Source: Desulfococcaceae bacterium HSG9
GTDB taxonomy: Bacteria; Desulfobacterota; Desulfobacteria; Desulfobacterales; JAUCGF01
DNA: 64,000 nucleotides
Direction: 5' to 3'
Assembly: GCA_030378005.1 (NCBI GenBank)
Contig: JAUCGF010000088.1
Span: forward strand, 1-64,000
Positions 51,462-60,778 of this stretch are shown piece after piece. The notes below the pieces were generated by a model. It had not been told where the DNA came from, ran no database searches, and saw nothing but the letters and a program-made list of their open reading frames with translations. How positions within the stretch are numbered: the first letter of the stretch is position 1; every line of letters begins with the position of its first letter. The position numbers and the translations under genes were made by a program.

Positions 51462-52670
51462 TTAATTCCCGCAAAGAGTCTTCAGACTTTCTAACACTAA
51501 ATCATTCAATTTAGTAATGTCTTCAATATCTTCAATAAAGATACGTGACACCCCGAAAACTTTTGGGGCTTTTTCAACATCAAAGCCTTCGCCCAATTCT
51601 TGTGCTTTTTCAAGTTCAACCAAAGTTACAATGTTTTTTCTTTTTGAGTCAGCAAAAACCCGTATAAACCATCTGGTTGGTTTGTCATACGATACGTTGA
51701 AATAATTAACAGTATCCTTGTACAGAATTTTTTCAACATCATAATCTGAATCTTCAATTATCCCTTTAATAATTTCAAAAGCTTGAAGCTCATCTTCAGT
51801 TGTTATAATACTGCTTTTTTTTATTTTCACATCATCAGCATCATCATCAGTATTATTATCATCTATTTCTTTTGCTTCCTTAGCAGGTTCGATAATATCA
51901 GCTTTTGCCTTTTGAGCCGCGTGTATTCGATTTTTGAGTTGATCTATAAACTCATCACCCATAACGTGCAATAGAGCTGGTTCAATAGCGCTTCTTGCAA
52001 TTTCCGCCATTCTTGTCATTACCTTTGCTGTCCTTAATCCTGTGTATATGCCTGCAGTCAGCCATTTCATGAATTCTTCATCTTCTGCTGGAGCTCTCAA
52101 TACATTCACTAATTTGTCAACCATTGCTTGTCGGTAGCGACTGTTTTCGGCATCAGTCAAAAGGGTTTCTGCATTGAATGCATCCCTGCTAAATTTTGTT
52201 AGAAATGATGCCACTGTAGTCCAATCAATTTTTGAATCATCTAAAGAAAATGTGAAAAAGGGATCGCTATCCATGATATTTGGCGATTCAAGATCGCCAT
52301 AGAATAGATAGTTGCAACCATCAGTTAAAATACCGAAGTGAAGATCCGGCAATTGAGCAATATAACGAGCGAGTTGAGGGGAATTAGATTTAAGGTTTGT
52401 ACCTAATGGTTTTGTTTCAATTATCATTAAGGGCTTAAAACCACTCTTATCAAAAAGCGCAAAGTCCATACTATCGCGTAGCCTCTTACCATCTCCTTGT
52501 GTAAACTCCGCCTTGTACTCCAATCTAACCTCTCTCGGTAAGTTTGGATCATAACCTAACAGGCGGATAAATGGTACTACAAGTGACATTTTCGCTGTCT
52601 CTTCGTTTGTAATAAATTCTTTTTGGTCTTTGTAATTGTTTGCCAAGTTAATAAGTTGCTTTTGGTCCAT
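51462..52670 (-). CDS. Stand-alone HSDR_N-like (type I restriction R-subunit N-terminal) protein
   Basis: 402 residues. The N-terminal ~170 residues look like a PD-(D/E)XK HSDR_N nuclease domain: MSLVVPFIRLLGYDPNLPRE, RLRDSMDFALFDKSGFKPLM followed by IIETKPLG (Asp, then ExK), and LPDLHFGILTDGCNYLFYGD. The helicase and specificity modules of a type I R subunit are absent. A helical middle (150-260), an Asp-rich linker (DDNNTDDDADD, about 275) and a separate C-terminal domain (about 295-402: ELQAFEIIKGIIEDSDYDVE, WFIRVFADSKRKNIVTLVEL) follow. AGGAGG lies 5-6 bp upstream of ATG 52670. A solitary nuclease of this kind is often linked to defence; that is inference. AT-rich, flanked by repeats. Confidence 0.75.
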   Translation of the reverse strand: MDQKQLINLANNYKDQKEFITNEETAKMSLVVPFIRLLGYDPNLPREVRLEYKAEFTQGDGKRLRDSMDFALFDKSGFKPLMIIETKPLGTNLKSNSPQLARYIAQLPDLHFGILTDGCNYLFYGDLESPNIMDSDPFFTFSLDDSKIDWTTVASFLTKFSRDAFNAETLLTDAENSRYRQAMVDKLVNVLRAPAEDEEFMKWLTAGIYTGLRTAKVMTRMAEIARSAIEPALLHVMGDEFIDQLKNRIHAAQKAKADIIEPAKEAKEIDDNNTDDDADDVKIKKSSIITTEDELQAFEIIKGIIEDSDYDVEKILYKDTVNYFNVSYDKPTRWFIRVFADSKRKNIVTLVELEKAQELGEGFDVEKAPKVFGVSRIFIEDIEDITKLNDLVLESLKTLCGN

Positions 52671-52688
52671 TAAAACCTCCTGTAGTTA

Positions 52689-52842
52689 GATGGCAAAGGT
52701 GCGTTAATAAAAGTGTAAGATAAGCGGCTTCTTCAAAACCAAAAGCCTTTTAATAACAAAACGCATCAATAGTCAAGAAAAGATAACATCGCACGCTTTT
52801 GTCCCAAATTTTGGAAAAATGCAAAATGTCTGTGCCGGGTAT
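52689..52842. repeat. Dispersed ~150-bp repeat, copy 2
   Basis: Inverted copy of 2997-3142 with a few substitutions and a 6-bp length difference. It ends about 18 bp upstream of the HSDR_N-like start codon, so on the minus strand it occupies the leader of that gene. The rest of 52843-53095 shows nothing recognisable. Confidence 0.65.
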
Positions 52843-53095
52843 GGCAATTTTTTGGCATCCGATTTTTTTATTTAAGATTCAGTCAAGGGGGGTATGTTGA
52901 AAACCAATCCTATCAGGCCAGCATAAATATCCGCACGCACACGGTTGACACACTCCCATAACAACAAGCCAGAGAGCCTTGATAACAGCCTGTCTATTAA
53001 AAGATATGCTGTGTTATGCCTTTGAATTTCAGTGGCTTAAAGGAGGCCGGAGGGCGGGGTTTATAGCTTAAAACGTGGTGTGTTTTGATGGGGTG

Positions 53096-53150
53096 ACGCC
53101 AAGCTAACCGGCGCGCCTTTTGCGTCCGGTTAAGCGATTGGTCAGGCTGC
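53096..53150 (-). other. attC-like site (c)
   Basis: On the minus strand: TGAC, 7-bp spacer, TTAACCGG, a loop ACGCAAAAGGCGCG, CCGGTTA, GCTTGGC and GTCA. The stem resembles the L'-R' half of site (b) (GTTAGCTT..CGT). It sits just after the stop of the toxin-like gene. R boxes depart from GTTRRRY, so it is at best degenerate. Confidence 0.35.
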
Positions 53151-53179
53151 TGTTTATGACGAGTGTTATAGTTTACTCT

Positions 53180-53749
53180 TCATTTTATGGGGTATATTCG
53201 ATGATGTCTTTCATACCAGATCATATAAAAATGATGCTGTATGCGAACACCCCAAATTCTCTTGCTACTACCTAAACGTAAGCGAAATAGCTCTTCAAAT
53301 TGAGAAATTAAATCAATGCCCCACCATCTCCTTTGAGCCTCTTTTACCAAGGAACACAAAGGCTGGTATTTATTGAGAGACTTTCTGTAACCGCCTTTGC
53401 CATTGTAAGTTTTTGATTCGACGTTGTTCCAAGAATCATTATTGTGTGAATTCATGTGAGGTCTGATGGCATCGGAGTATTCATTATCGCTCCATTGGCG
53501 AGGTTCACCCCATGTCCAACGGCCAATAATATCAGCTTGGTTGAGGCACCAAGAGAAATAATATTTTTTATAATTTTCAGGGTCGGCTGAACGAGGGTGC
53601 TTGATAATATCGGGCTTATGGTGAGAACGAATAATCTTATTTTCAATTACAACAGATGAGCTTAATCTTGCATTTTTATTTTTTTGTTTCTTTTGTTTTG
53701 TTAATTTCCTTAGGATTCTAAGTTCTTTCTTGCTCTTTTTTTGTGTCAT
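53180..53749 (-). CDS. Putative toxin partner of a Panacea-domain antitoxin
   Basis: 189 residues. The N-terminal 30 residues are extremely basic (KKSKKELRILRKLTKQKKQK). The middle and C-terminal parts are Trp/Arg/His-rich (GRWTWGEPRQWSDNEYSDAI, VKEAQRRWWGIDLISQFEEL, WGVRIQHHFYMIWYERHHRI). The start ATG 53749 overlaps the 3' end of the upstream Panacea gene by 32 bp, a classic toxin-antitoxin arrangement. I recognise no enzymatic motif; a nucleic-acid target is suggested by the basic head. Panacea antitoxins pair with many unrelated toxins, so this could be a new or rare partner. Confidence 0.6.
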   Translation of the reverse strand: MTQKKSKKELRILRKLTKQKKQKNKNARLSSSVVIENKIIRSHHKPDIIKHPRSADPENYKKYYFSWCLNQADIIGRWTWGEPRQWSDNEYSDAIRPHMNSHNNDSWNNVESKTYNGKGGYRKSLNKYQPLCSLVKEAQRRWWGIDLISQFEELFRLRLGSSKRIWGVRIQHHFYMIWYERHHRIYPIK

Positions 53750-54191
53750 ACCATATCCCTGAATAATATTCTGCCATAGATGCAGATGTAATCACATTCT
53801 CGCACCGAGCATAAACAGGACAACCGTCCCTTGCTTCTTGCCACGGAGGTTCTTGATGATTTATATCGCTCAGTTGTTGTGCTGTGTAGACTCCATAAAA
53901 TTTAAGTACAGCATCTATTGTTTCTCTATGATTATCAAGTATCTTGGAAGGATTCGCATCAGAGAACAGTTTTTCATTCACTTTAAACAAACCACGATGT
54001 TTATTGTACAAATCACGGGAAACAGCTCCGTTTGCCCATGCTTGGAATTCCTCTGGAAATATTTCTTCTTCATCCCATACCAAACCCCATGCTTTTACAT
54101 AAAAAGTGAGTTTTTGAAGTTTCATTGCTGTAATTTCGCCTTGACTTTTAAGGATGTACAGAGCTATATCAAATATTGATGAAGTAATCAT
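53718..54191 (-). CDS. Panacea-domain (SocA/DUF4065-like) antitoxin
   Basis: 157 residues from ATG 54191, selected because GGAGGAGAG lies 3-9 bp upstream. Panacea landmarks: ILKSQGEITAMKLQKLTFYV, KAWGLVWDEEEIFPEEFQAW, ANGAVSRDLYNKHRG. The C-terminal third (NHQEPPWQEARDG, MAEYYSGIWYD) is also typical of this family. Such proteins bind and neutralise varied toxins or act as proteolytic adaptors. It is the first gene of a two-gene operon with a promoter and operator-like palindrome directly upstream. Confidence 0.8.
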   Translation of the reverse strand: MITSSIFDIALYILKSQGEITAMKLQKLTFYVKAWGLVWDEEEIFPEEFQAWANGAVSRDLYNKHRGLFKVNEKLFSDANPSKILDNHRETIDAVLKFYGVYTAQQLSDINHQEPPWQEARDGCPVYARCENVITSASMAEYYSGIWYDTKKEQERT

Positions 54192-54233
54192 GGCTCTCCT
54201 CCAAGATTGAAAATTGACATCATTTATTAATAA

Positions 54234-54271
54234 CACTATACCATAGTGACAATAAACATAAGTTTTGTCAA
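54234..54271 (-). promoter_or_regulatory. Promoter and operator-like palindrome of the Panacea operon
   Basis: On the minus strand TTGACA (54271-54266) is followed after 17 bp by CACTAT, which is the left arm of CACTATGGTATAGTG (54248-54234), a dyad with perfect 6-bp arms. A repressor binding there would cover the -10 region, as in autoregulated toxin-antitoxin operons. The -10 match itself is weak, so the exact hexamer is uncertain. Confidence 0.5.
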
Positions 54272-54344
54272 GAACAAGTATGCTTATCAGGTTTCATTAT
54301 TCTTCAACGCATTTAACTCCTTTTGTTTGGATGCCTGCAATCAG

Positions 54345-54652
54345 CAACCTAACCATGATTATCAGGTATGTCAGCCCTGATAACACCAATAAAGGTATTG
54401 TCCTTCCCCATTCGACATATTTAAAACACCTTTACCGCACTTTATTTAAAACCATGCAATAATCAAAAATGGTATATCAAGACGTATCCATAGTCAAGCA
54501 AAGATAAACAAAGCGATGAATCCGGTTCTTGCGTCTGATATGGGCATATTGTGTTTATCCTTGTCTGTCAGTGTCTTGTGGCGGTGAAGATGTTTAAACA
54601 AACAACCTTAATTCTCTTTCAACTCCGTCTCCAAATGCTCCACAGTCCGTCT
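54345..54652. repeat. Direct duplication of the ATPase gene 3' end and its downstream flank, copy 1
   Basis: It matches 54988-55264 in the same orientation: GCTAACCATGATTATCAGG, CCCCATTCGACATATTTAAA, TTGTGTTTATCCTTGTCTGT and CTCCAAATGCTCCACAGTCC. The last part corresponds to the final ~35 codons of the giant ATPase. A zinc-ribbon gene now lies between the two copies. Confidence 0.8.
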
Positions 54653-54945
54653 ATAAAGAAGACATATGATCGAATCATAACAATGGGTATTGCGATCAGT
54701 GTAATTATGACTATTGTTTTTTCTGCATTTTTTGATAGATTAAAAAACATTTCAAAACTATTTGCAATTGCTATTACGGTGCAGCCTGAAGCGAAAGAAA
54801 ATAAAAATCCAATAAAATCCGTTAATTTCTGTATCTTATGAAAAGACCCACAGCTTTCGCAATTAACTTTATAATTGTTCATTCTTGCAAAGTATATAGC
54901 TAAAGAACACAGTTTGTTATTGCATTTAGGGCAGGTAATTCTCAA
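54619..54945 (-). CDS. Zinc-ribbon membrane protein with a chimeric C-terminus
   Basis: 108 residues. An N-terminal four-Cys ribbon (ITCPKCNNKLC and KVNCESCGSFHK) is followed by two membrane helices (about 44-65 and 77-97). The last ~10 residues (DGLWSIWRRS) are read from the duplicated 3' end of the ATPase gene in another frame, so the original end of the protein has been replaced. The start is TTG 54945; no good ribosome site. Function unknown. Confidence 0.5.
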   Translation of the reverse strand: MRITCPKCNNKLCSLAIYFARMNNYKVNCESCGSFHKIQKLTDFIGFLFSFASGCTVIAIANSFEMFFNLSKNAEKTIVIITLIAIPIVMIRSYVFFIDGLWSIWRRS

Positions 54946-54987
54946 GGATGTATTGTCTCTTTACGTAATTTTTGATGTTATTGTTTA

Positions 54988-55264
54988 GAGGCTAACCATG
55001 ATTATCAGGTATGTCATCCCTTACAACGACGATAAAGGTATTGCCCATCCCCATTCGACATATTTAAAACACCCTTACCACAATAACCAAAATGCTATAT
55101 CAAGAAGAATTGATAGTCAAGCAAAGATACAAAAAGCCGCTACCAGCCACCGAATTGTGTTTATCCTTGTCTGTCAGTGTCTTGTGGCTCTGAAGATGAT
55201 GCTTGCGCCTTTTGAATGAACACCCATTTTTTCAATTCCGCCTCCAAATGCTCCACAGTCCGCT
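54988..55264. repeat. Direct duplication, copy 2 (original, at the ATPase 3' end)
   Basis: Copy 2 contains the true 3' end of the ATPase gene (stop at 55161) and the GCTAACCATGATTATCAGG repeat block. Differences from copy 1 include a 20-30 bp insertion in copy 1 and scattered substitutions. Confidence 0.8.
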
Positions 55265-58200
55265 GATATTTTTTATTCTTAGGCTTCAAATCAAGTGCGT
55301 TTTTAAAATCGTTTAACGCCTGGCGCAGCTTGTTTTTATTGTACCAGAAAATACCCCGTTTGTAGTAGATGCTGTCGTCATGGGGATCGATGTCAAGAGC
55401 GGCTTTGAAACCGGCGAAGGTTTCGCGATCCTCGTTTGATTGGCTTGCAACGGCCTGAAAGCCGCCTTTCATCTGTCCGATGCTTTGGGCGAGTTTGTTC
55501 ATGTCCGCGCTTTGGGTGTGCATTCCTTTCAAAAGAGGCTCTATCCATGATTTCATTATCTTAAATTGCTTTTTCATAATCTTCAGATAAGCGTCAGGGA
55601 GGCGACTGACCGAGGCGGTGTCGGTCTGGTTTTTTTCAAGAAACGCGCCGAGTACGGTTTTCATCTCTTTGAGCAAACGCTCCATCTGGGACAGGCTTTG
55701 TTCGGAAAACGCGATTTGGGTGGTGAGCGGTTCATGGTCGGATGTTCCCACACCGGATTCCAAGACATCGTGGATGGATTCCAGGCCGTCTTGAAAGGCC
55801 GATAGTTGCGCCACCACACGGTTGATCGGGTCGCCGGCGTCGGAGCCATGCAGTAATTTATTTTTGCGAAAGGTTTTTTTAATGTCCAGCCAACGCTGCT
55901 GTTCGGCCTCATCAGCCCAGCCGGTCATCTCTTTGAATTTGAGCAGATTGGCTTCGGTGTCGGAAGTCAGGGTTTGGGATTCGTTTTCATAGTGCGCTGA
56001 AATAAGGGTTTGCAACTCCTCAGGGTTCATAATAGGCACAATTTTTTCGGCAATGCGATTCATATTGCGGTATGAGCCTTGCAGTTTGAATGGCGGTTCG
56101 GTGCGGTACTCTTCCGCCTGGCTGGCCGAGTGAATATATTCCAAATTGACCTTTAAAATCACATCCCGCACTTTAATCAGTTTTTCCATGACCTGCGCCA
56201 TTTCGTTGACCTCTTCAACCGAATAGCCGCCGGCGAACTCGACACCTTCACGGGAGCCGGTTTCAGCGATTCGGATAATGCTGTAAACATCTTTCTGGCT
56301 GCGACTGGAAAGCGTGTTGAGAACCGCGTTGGAGGTCAATGAGTTTTCCAGATAGCTGAGTTTAAAGGCTTCGGCCGTATCCCCGATGATGTCGCCCAGG
56401 TTGTAAGTGTCGGCGCGGTTGGACAGCATGTCCGGGATTTTGAATTTTTCGCCGCTTTCGGTGTAAGGATTGCCGGCCATGACCACCATCACTTTTTTGC
56501 CCCTCAAATCATACGTTCGGCTTTTACCTTTATATACGCCTTCGATTTTGCGTTGGGCGTCACATAGTGAGATAAACTTTTGCAACAATTCAGGATTGCA
56601 GTGCTGAATATCATCAAGATAAAGCATGATATTATCGCCCATTTCCAGTGCCAGGTTAAGTTTCAGCATCTCCTCGCGGGCGCTGGCGTGAGGCGCTTCG
56701 GCCGGGTCAAGGGAAGTGACTTTATGGCCGATTGCCGGGCCGTTTATTTTCATAAAGATAATTCCCAAGCGGTTGGCGATATATTCCATGAGCGTGGTTT
56801 TGCCATAACCCGGTGGTGAGACCAGCAGCAACAGGCCCATGCGGTCAGTGCGCGTGGCATCACCCACAACACCGATTTGTTTGGCCAGATTGTCGCCTGT
56901 CAGCGGAAGATAGACCTGGTTGATCAGGCGGTTGCGCACAAATGAGGTTAAAATGCGCGGCTTGAATTCATCCAGGCGCAACTCCTCGCGCTTGTGTTCG
57001 GTCAATTCTTTTTTGAGGGTTTGGTATGTGTGGAACAAAGGTGCGACTTCCCGTTCATAGTGCGCCAGTTTCTGCTCAAACGCATTGTAGCGCAAGTGGT
57101 AAACGCCATCCCGGATAACCGCATGGTCTCCGTGCATTCCGGTTACAGTCGCATTCATGGCGACATCGGCAACATCTGGTTTTTGAAATTTACGGCTGAA
57201 AATCAGCACTGCGGCTTCGTCAATATAATCGCTCCAGTCAGCCTGTTCCGCCTGCTCCTTCAGGCCATGAGCCGACAACACATAAGCTTTGAGCCAATCG
57301 CGTACCAGTTCAAATTCGCCAGCCGGTACGGAACTGATTTTTTCACGCGCGGCATTGAATTTATCCATAAAACGTTTGGCTTTGAGATGTTTAAAAAAGC
57401 CGCCTGTCAAGTCCCAGGCTTCTTTGCTGATAACAAAGCGTTCGCCGGATGCGGTGTCTGTCCCACTCAATTCATAAAACAAATATTGCGCCGCATCGGA
57501 TGCGAGTTCCAGTTGAAAAAGGCGTGTCTCGGTGACAAATTCAGTCACCAGAGCGGTGAGTTCCCGGATATAGTTTTCCTGAACTGTTTTATTCCCCTTG
57601 GCCTGATTGTCAAAAAGATTGCGCATCATACCAAAGGCACACAGTTTTTCGGCTAACAACGACGGGGTTTCACGCTCTGATTGATTTTGTGACTGTATAT
57701 TCCAAAACAAACGCCCTAAAGCGCGCACTTGCGGATGAAAACGCAACAAACCGATAGAAGCGTGCATTTTCACCAAGGCCAGCAATAAGCGAGCGCCGTC
57801 GTGATCATGAACACCTTTGGAATAGCCTTCGGTGTAGCGCGGTCCCATAAACTGCTGTACGTATTCAACCAGTTCATCATCAGTAAAAGCCAGCACCCGG
57901 GCAAGCTCCTGATGGTCAGATTCGGCAATCTGTTTAAGCATCTGCCAAGCCAGATATTCAGCCCGATAAACCTGCTTGTTTTCGGAAATAACTTCCATGT
58001 TCCATACCGGACGGGTTTCCAAAAAGGCGGGATTATCGACTGTTTCAAAAAAATCAGTGCCGGTCAGATGAAAGTATTGCTCGCCATCGCGGGGTATGAC
58101 AGTCAAATCCAAAGGCTGGACATTCACGGAAAAGCGATGCTCTCCCATTTTGATTACATTAGCGCCATCGACAAACAACTCCTGCCTGTCTTTGAGTTGG

Positions 58201-60719
58201 CGCACCGCATCTTCACGCACGGTTTTAAGGCGTGATTGAATATCATCCGCTTTGACCGAATCATTCAAATCGACCAACTGGCTGACAATATCGCGGATTT
58301 TATCAATCATCAAATCCGATGCGAAGTAGCCGTTGATGGCATTGATATCATCCATGGACTCAGCGCGATTCTGCACGCCTTTGATAATGCGTTCGGCAGC
58401 ACTCATCAACGCATTCGCCTTTTTATTGCGCGTTTCAATCAGATTGAGCTTTTTGCTTTCAAACGCATTGTACAGCTCGGCGCGTTTTTCGGAAAGCTGT
58501 ATAATAAAATCGTCAAAATCAGCGAAATGGCTTTCGGTTTCTTCCAGCGTAATCATCACTTTGGTCAGATATTCATCACACTTTTCAGGTGTGTCGCTGA
58601 TATCAAGATAATTGACCACGCTTTGGTTGAGCAGTTTCATCTGAGCGCTGAACTGGGCGGCGCCCTCTTTGCTTAACAGGCTTTTTTTTCTGTTTTTGAT
58701 AGATGCTTTGACTTGATTCAGGGTTGAAAAAACGCCGGAAATATCATCGATAATGCGCGTTGTATGGGTGGAATCTTCGATTTTCAAGTTGCTGACGATT
58801 TCAATCAGCATTTCCAATTCATCGGCCGCATCATCCGCTTCTTTCTGAAGATTGTCGGCCTCGGTGACTTTGGCCGCTTTGTCAATCTGCTGACCGATAG
58901 CGGCCACGCGATTCTGATAAGGCGCCAATGCTTCGGGCTTGAGAAGAAATTCCACGCACATCTCGGAACACTGTTCGGACGCTGCCTTGACTTCGGTTTC
59001 CAGTGCGTCGATTGCTTCAAGATCGACATAGCGCAATTCTTTTAAAGATATGATTTCACCCCGCACGGTGCGCAAGGCTGCCAATTCTTGAACAAATTCA
59101 TCGATGTGTTCCATCACTTCGGGTTTCATGTTGCTCAGAATCTCACGGGCGCGTTCTGAAACATGTTTCACCTGCTCCGCAGTGCTTTTTTTAAGACGCA
59201 CCACTTTTTCAAAGGCTTCAATGGCGGCGGCGGCCGCATCCTTGATTTCAAGAATCACCTCTTTAAGATTGAACGCGACTTTTTTGTCGATCCAGAAGTA
59301 AGAGTCCGCGATGTCACCGGCATTTTTCAACAAATCAATATAAAGTCCTTCGTAAAGGTCTTCGCGGTTGAGGGTTTTCAACAATTCGTTACATTCGGCC
59401 ATGCAGCGCACGATGTCCGGGTTGCCCACCTTATAAAGCAAGGAATCGCTTTTTTCAGACTGGGTGAAATCGTCTTTCATATAGGGGGTCTGCCAAATTT
59501 GAATCACATGATGTTTGGATGGCCGTTCTTCGGCTCGGAAAAAAAGCAATTCGCCATTGTCAAAGCAAGAAAATCCGTTGCATAACAGCGGGGTTGCCAT
59601 CTTTTGTTCAATCAGATTATATGAAAGCAAAATATGATCGCCGGATTCGCGGTTGTAAAAAATATACAGAAAATCTTCGCCGTTGGGAGAAGCCAAACGC
59701 CTTTCAAACATCATATCCGCCAAGTCGGTTTCAAATTGTTTCATCTCGCCGGTCTGAAGATAATAACCGTTTGAAAACACCAATCCCTGGTCGTCCGGAA
59801 GAAACACACAGGCATTTTCGATTTCATCGGCACGGTGTGCTTCCTGGGTTTTTTCGTTGAAGATAAAATAGCGAAAACGTTCTTCCTGATAAGGACGGAT
59901 GCGCACTAAAATAATATGCCCCAAAAGAGCGAAATGAATTTCAGCATCATCCAAAGTCTGATCCGGATTATCCACCGGCTCGGCGTAAATACCCTGTCCG
60001 GAGTCGGTGTTATCCTCGATTTTAAAAGTGATGTCACCGCCGACCGCCTCAACAAACAACCGGTCTTGGATAGAGATGTGAGGATGCTCGCCATAGCGGT
60101 GCCAGTCGCGTGAGGTGCGTGACCATGTGAAATCATGCTGCGGAGGGAATTTGTATTCCTGCTCACTGCGGTTGTCTATATAAGTGAATTTGTTATCTTG
60201 TAGCAGCCATTTGAACACTTTGATATCACGCGACGATTTACCGATACGAAACACCATAAAAAGATGCGGGCCGATCATGCTGAATTTGACGAACCGGGTG
60301 GCTTTATAATAGCGGTAGAGGTCTTTAAAGTCATCCTCAAACCGCCCTGAATGAAGCCTGTCCAAGCTGATTTCACGAAACTGGCGTTTTTCATTGTATG
60401 AATAGATGGCAAAAACATCAGCCAGTTGCAATTCCGAGCGCAGCCCGATATGAACATTGTAACCGAATACAAACTGATTGCCGTTTATTGACGCCATGTC
60501 ACGGGGGGTGCAGTTGTTATGGGTAGAAATGCGTTCGGTTGCCAGCAGGGTTTGCTCAACCGACCCGAAAATATCCTTGCGGGACAGGTTGAGTTTATCC
60601 AGCCGTGTTCTTAACTCCGTGCCTTGTTTTAGCAGGCGACTGCGAAGGATTTCATACGTTCCGCCGTCGAGGGTGGCGGCGGTTTCTGGGGAGGTGTCAG
60701 TTTTTTCGGTTTGGGCCAT
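55161..60719 (-). CDS. Giant AAA-type 'DNA repair ATPase' with coiled coils and C-terminal TPR
   Basis: 1,852 residues. The N-terminal ~440 residues are beta-rich with propeller-like repeats (FRIGKSSRDIKVFKWLLQDN, FLYIFYNRESGDHILLSYNL). About 470-860 is helical coiled coil (DAAAAAIEAFEKVVRLKKST). A middle domain follows. The ATPase, about 1290-1500, has LLLVSPPGYGKTTLMEYIAN (Walker A) and NIMLYLDDIQHCNPELLQKF (Walker B) with a MVVMAGNPYTESGEKF sensor. About 1640-1760 is again coiled coil. A TPR pair is at about 1775-1830 (YYKRGIFWYNKNKLRQALND). The family is annotated as DNA-repair ATPase and commonly co-occurs with flotillin/Band-7 proteins, as here (62.2 kb). A membrane-associated remodelling or stress role is more likely than classic repair. 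ATG 60719 follows CCGGAGCAT. Confidence 0.82.
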   Translation of the reverse strand: MAQTEKTDTSPETAATLDGGTYEILRSRLLKQGTELRTRLDKLNLSRKDIFGSVEQTLLATERISTHNNCTPRDMASINGNQFVFGYNVHIGLRSELQLADVFAIYSYNEKRQFREISLDRLHSGRFEDDFKDLYRYYKATRFVKFSMIGPHLFMVFRIGKSSRDIKVFKWLLQDNKFTYIDNRSEQEYKFPPQHDFTWSRTSRDWHRYGEHPHISIQDRLFVEAVGGDITFKIEDNTDSGQGIYAEPVDNPDQTLDDAEIHFALLGHIILVRIRPYQEERFRYFIFNEKTQEAHRADEIENACVFLPDDQGLVFSNGYYLQTGEMKQFETDLADMMFERRLASPNGEDFLYIFYNRESGDHILLSYNLIEQKMATPLLCNGFSCFDNGELLFFRAEERPSKHHVIQIWQTPYMKDDFTQSEKSDSLLYKVGNPDIVRCMAECNELLKTLNREDLYEGLYIDLLKNAGDIADSYFWIDKKVAFNLKEVILEIKDAAAAAIEAFEKVVRLKKSTAEQVKHVSERAREILSNMKPEVMEHIDEFVQELAALRTVRGEIISLKELRYVDLEAIDALETEVKAASEQCSEMCVEFLLKPEALAPYQNRVAAIGQQIDKAAKVTEADNLQKEADDAADELEMLIEIVSNLKIEDSTHTTRIIDDISGVFSTLNQVKASIKNRKKSLLSKEGAAQFSAQMKLLNQSVVNYLDISDTPEKCDEYLTKVMITLEETESHFADFDDFIIQLSEKRAELYNAFESKKLNLIETRNKKANALMSAAERIIKGVQNRAESMDDINAINGYFASDLMIDKIRDIVSQLVDLNDSVKADDIQSRLKTVREDAVRQLKDRQELFVDGANVIKMGEHRFSVNVQPLDLTVIPRDGEQYFHLTGTDFFETVDNPAFLETRPVWNMEVISENKQVYRAEYLAWQMLKQIAESDHQELARVLAFTDDELVEYVQQFMGPRYTEGYSKGVHDHDGARLLLALVKMHASIGLLRFHPQVRALGRLFWNIQSQNQSERETPSLLAEKLCAFGMMRNLFDNQAKGNKTVQENYIRELTALVTEFVTETRLFQLELASDAAQYLFYELSGTDTASGERFVISKEAWDLTGGFFKHLKAKRFMDKFNAAREKISSVPAGEFELVRDWLKAYVLSAHGLKEQAEQADWSDYIDEAAVLIFSRKFQKPDVADVAMNATVTGMHGDHAVIRDGVYHLRYNAFEQKLAHYEREVAPLFHTYQTLKKELTEHKREELRLDEFKPRILTSFVRNRLINQVYLPLTGDNLAKQIGVVGDATRTDRMGLLLLVSPPGYGKTTLMEYIANRLGIIFMKINGPAIGHKVTSLDPAEAPHASAREEMLKLNLALEMGDNIMLYLDDIQHCNPELLQKFISLCDAQRKIEGVYKGKSRTYDLRGKKVMVVMAGNPYTESGEKFKIPDMLSNRADTYNLGDIIGDTAEAFKLSYLENSLTSNAVLNTLSSRSQKDVYSIIRIAETGSREGVEFAGGYSVEEVNEMAQVMEKLIKVRDVILKVNLEYIHSASQAEEYRTEPPFKLQGSYRNMNRIAEKIVPIMNPEELQTLISAHYENESQTLTSDTEANLLKFKEMTGWADEAEQQRWLDIKKTFRKNKLLHGSDAGDPINRVVAQLSAFQDGLESIHDVLESGVGTSDHEPLTTQIAFSEQSLSQMERLLKEMKTVLGAFLEKNQTDTASVSRLPDAYLKIMKKQFKIMKSWIEPLLKGMHTQSADMNKLAQSIGQMKGGFQAVASQSNEDRETFAGFKAALDIDPHDDSIYYKRGIFWYNKNKLRQALNDFKNALDLKPKNKKYQRTVEHLEAELKKWVFIQKAQASSSEPQDTDRQG

Positions 60720-60778
60720 GGGTATGCTCCGGTTATAGGTAACGAAGGTTGGGTAGGACGCAAGTTGATTTATATTAT

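Noticed and set aside
27432-53150. Naming the accessory genes a proven integron
   Set aside because: The sites fit attC structure only in part and no tyrosine integrase of the IntI type is in the window; kept as a low-confidence feature.
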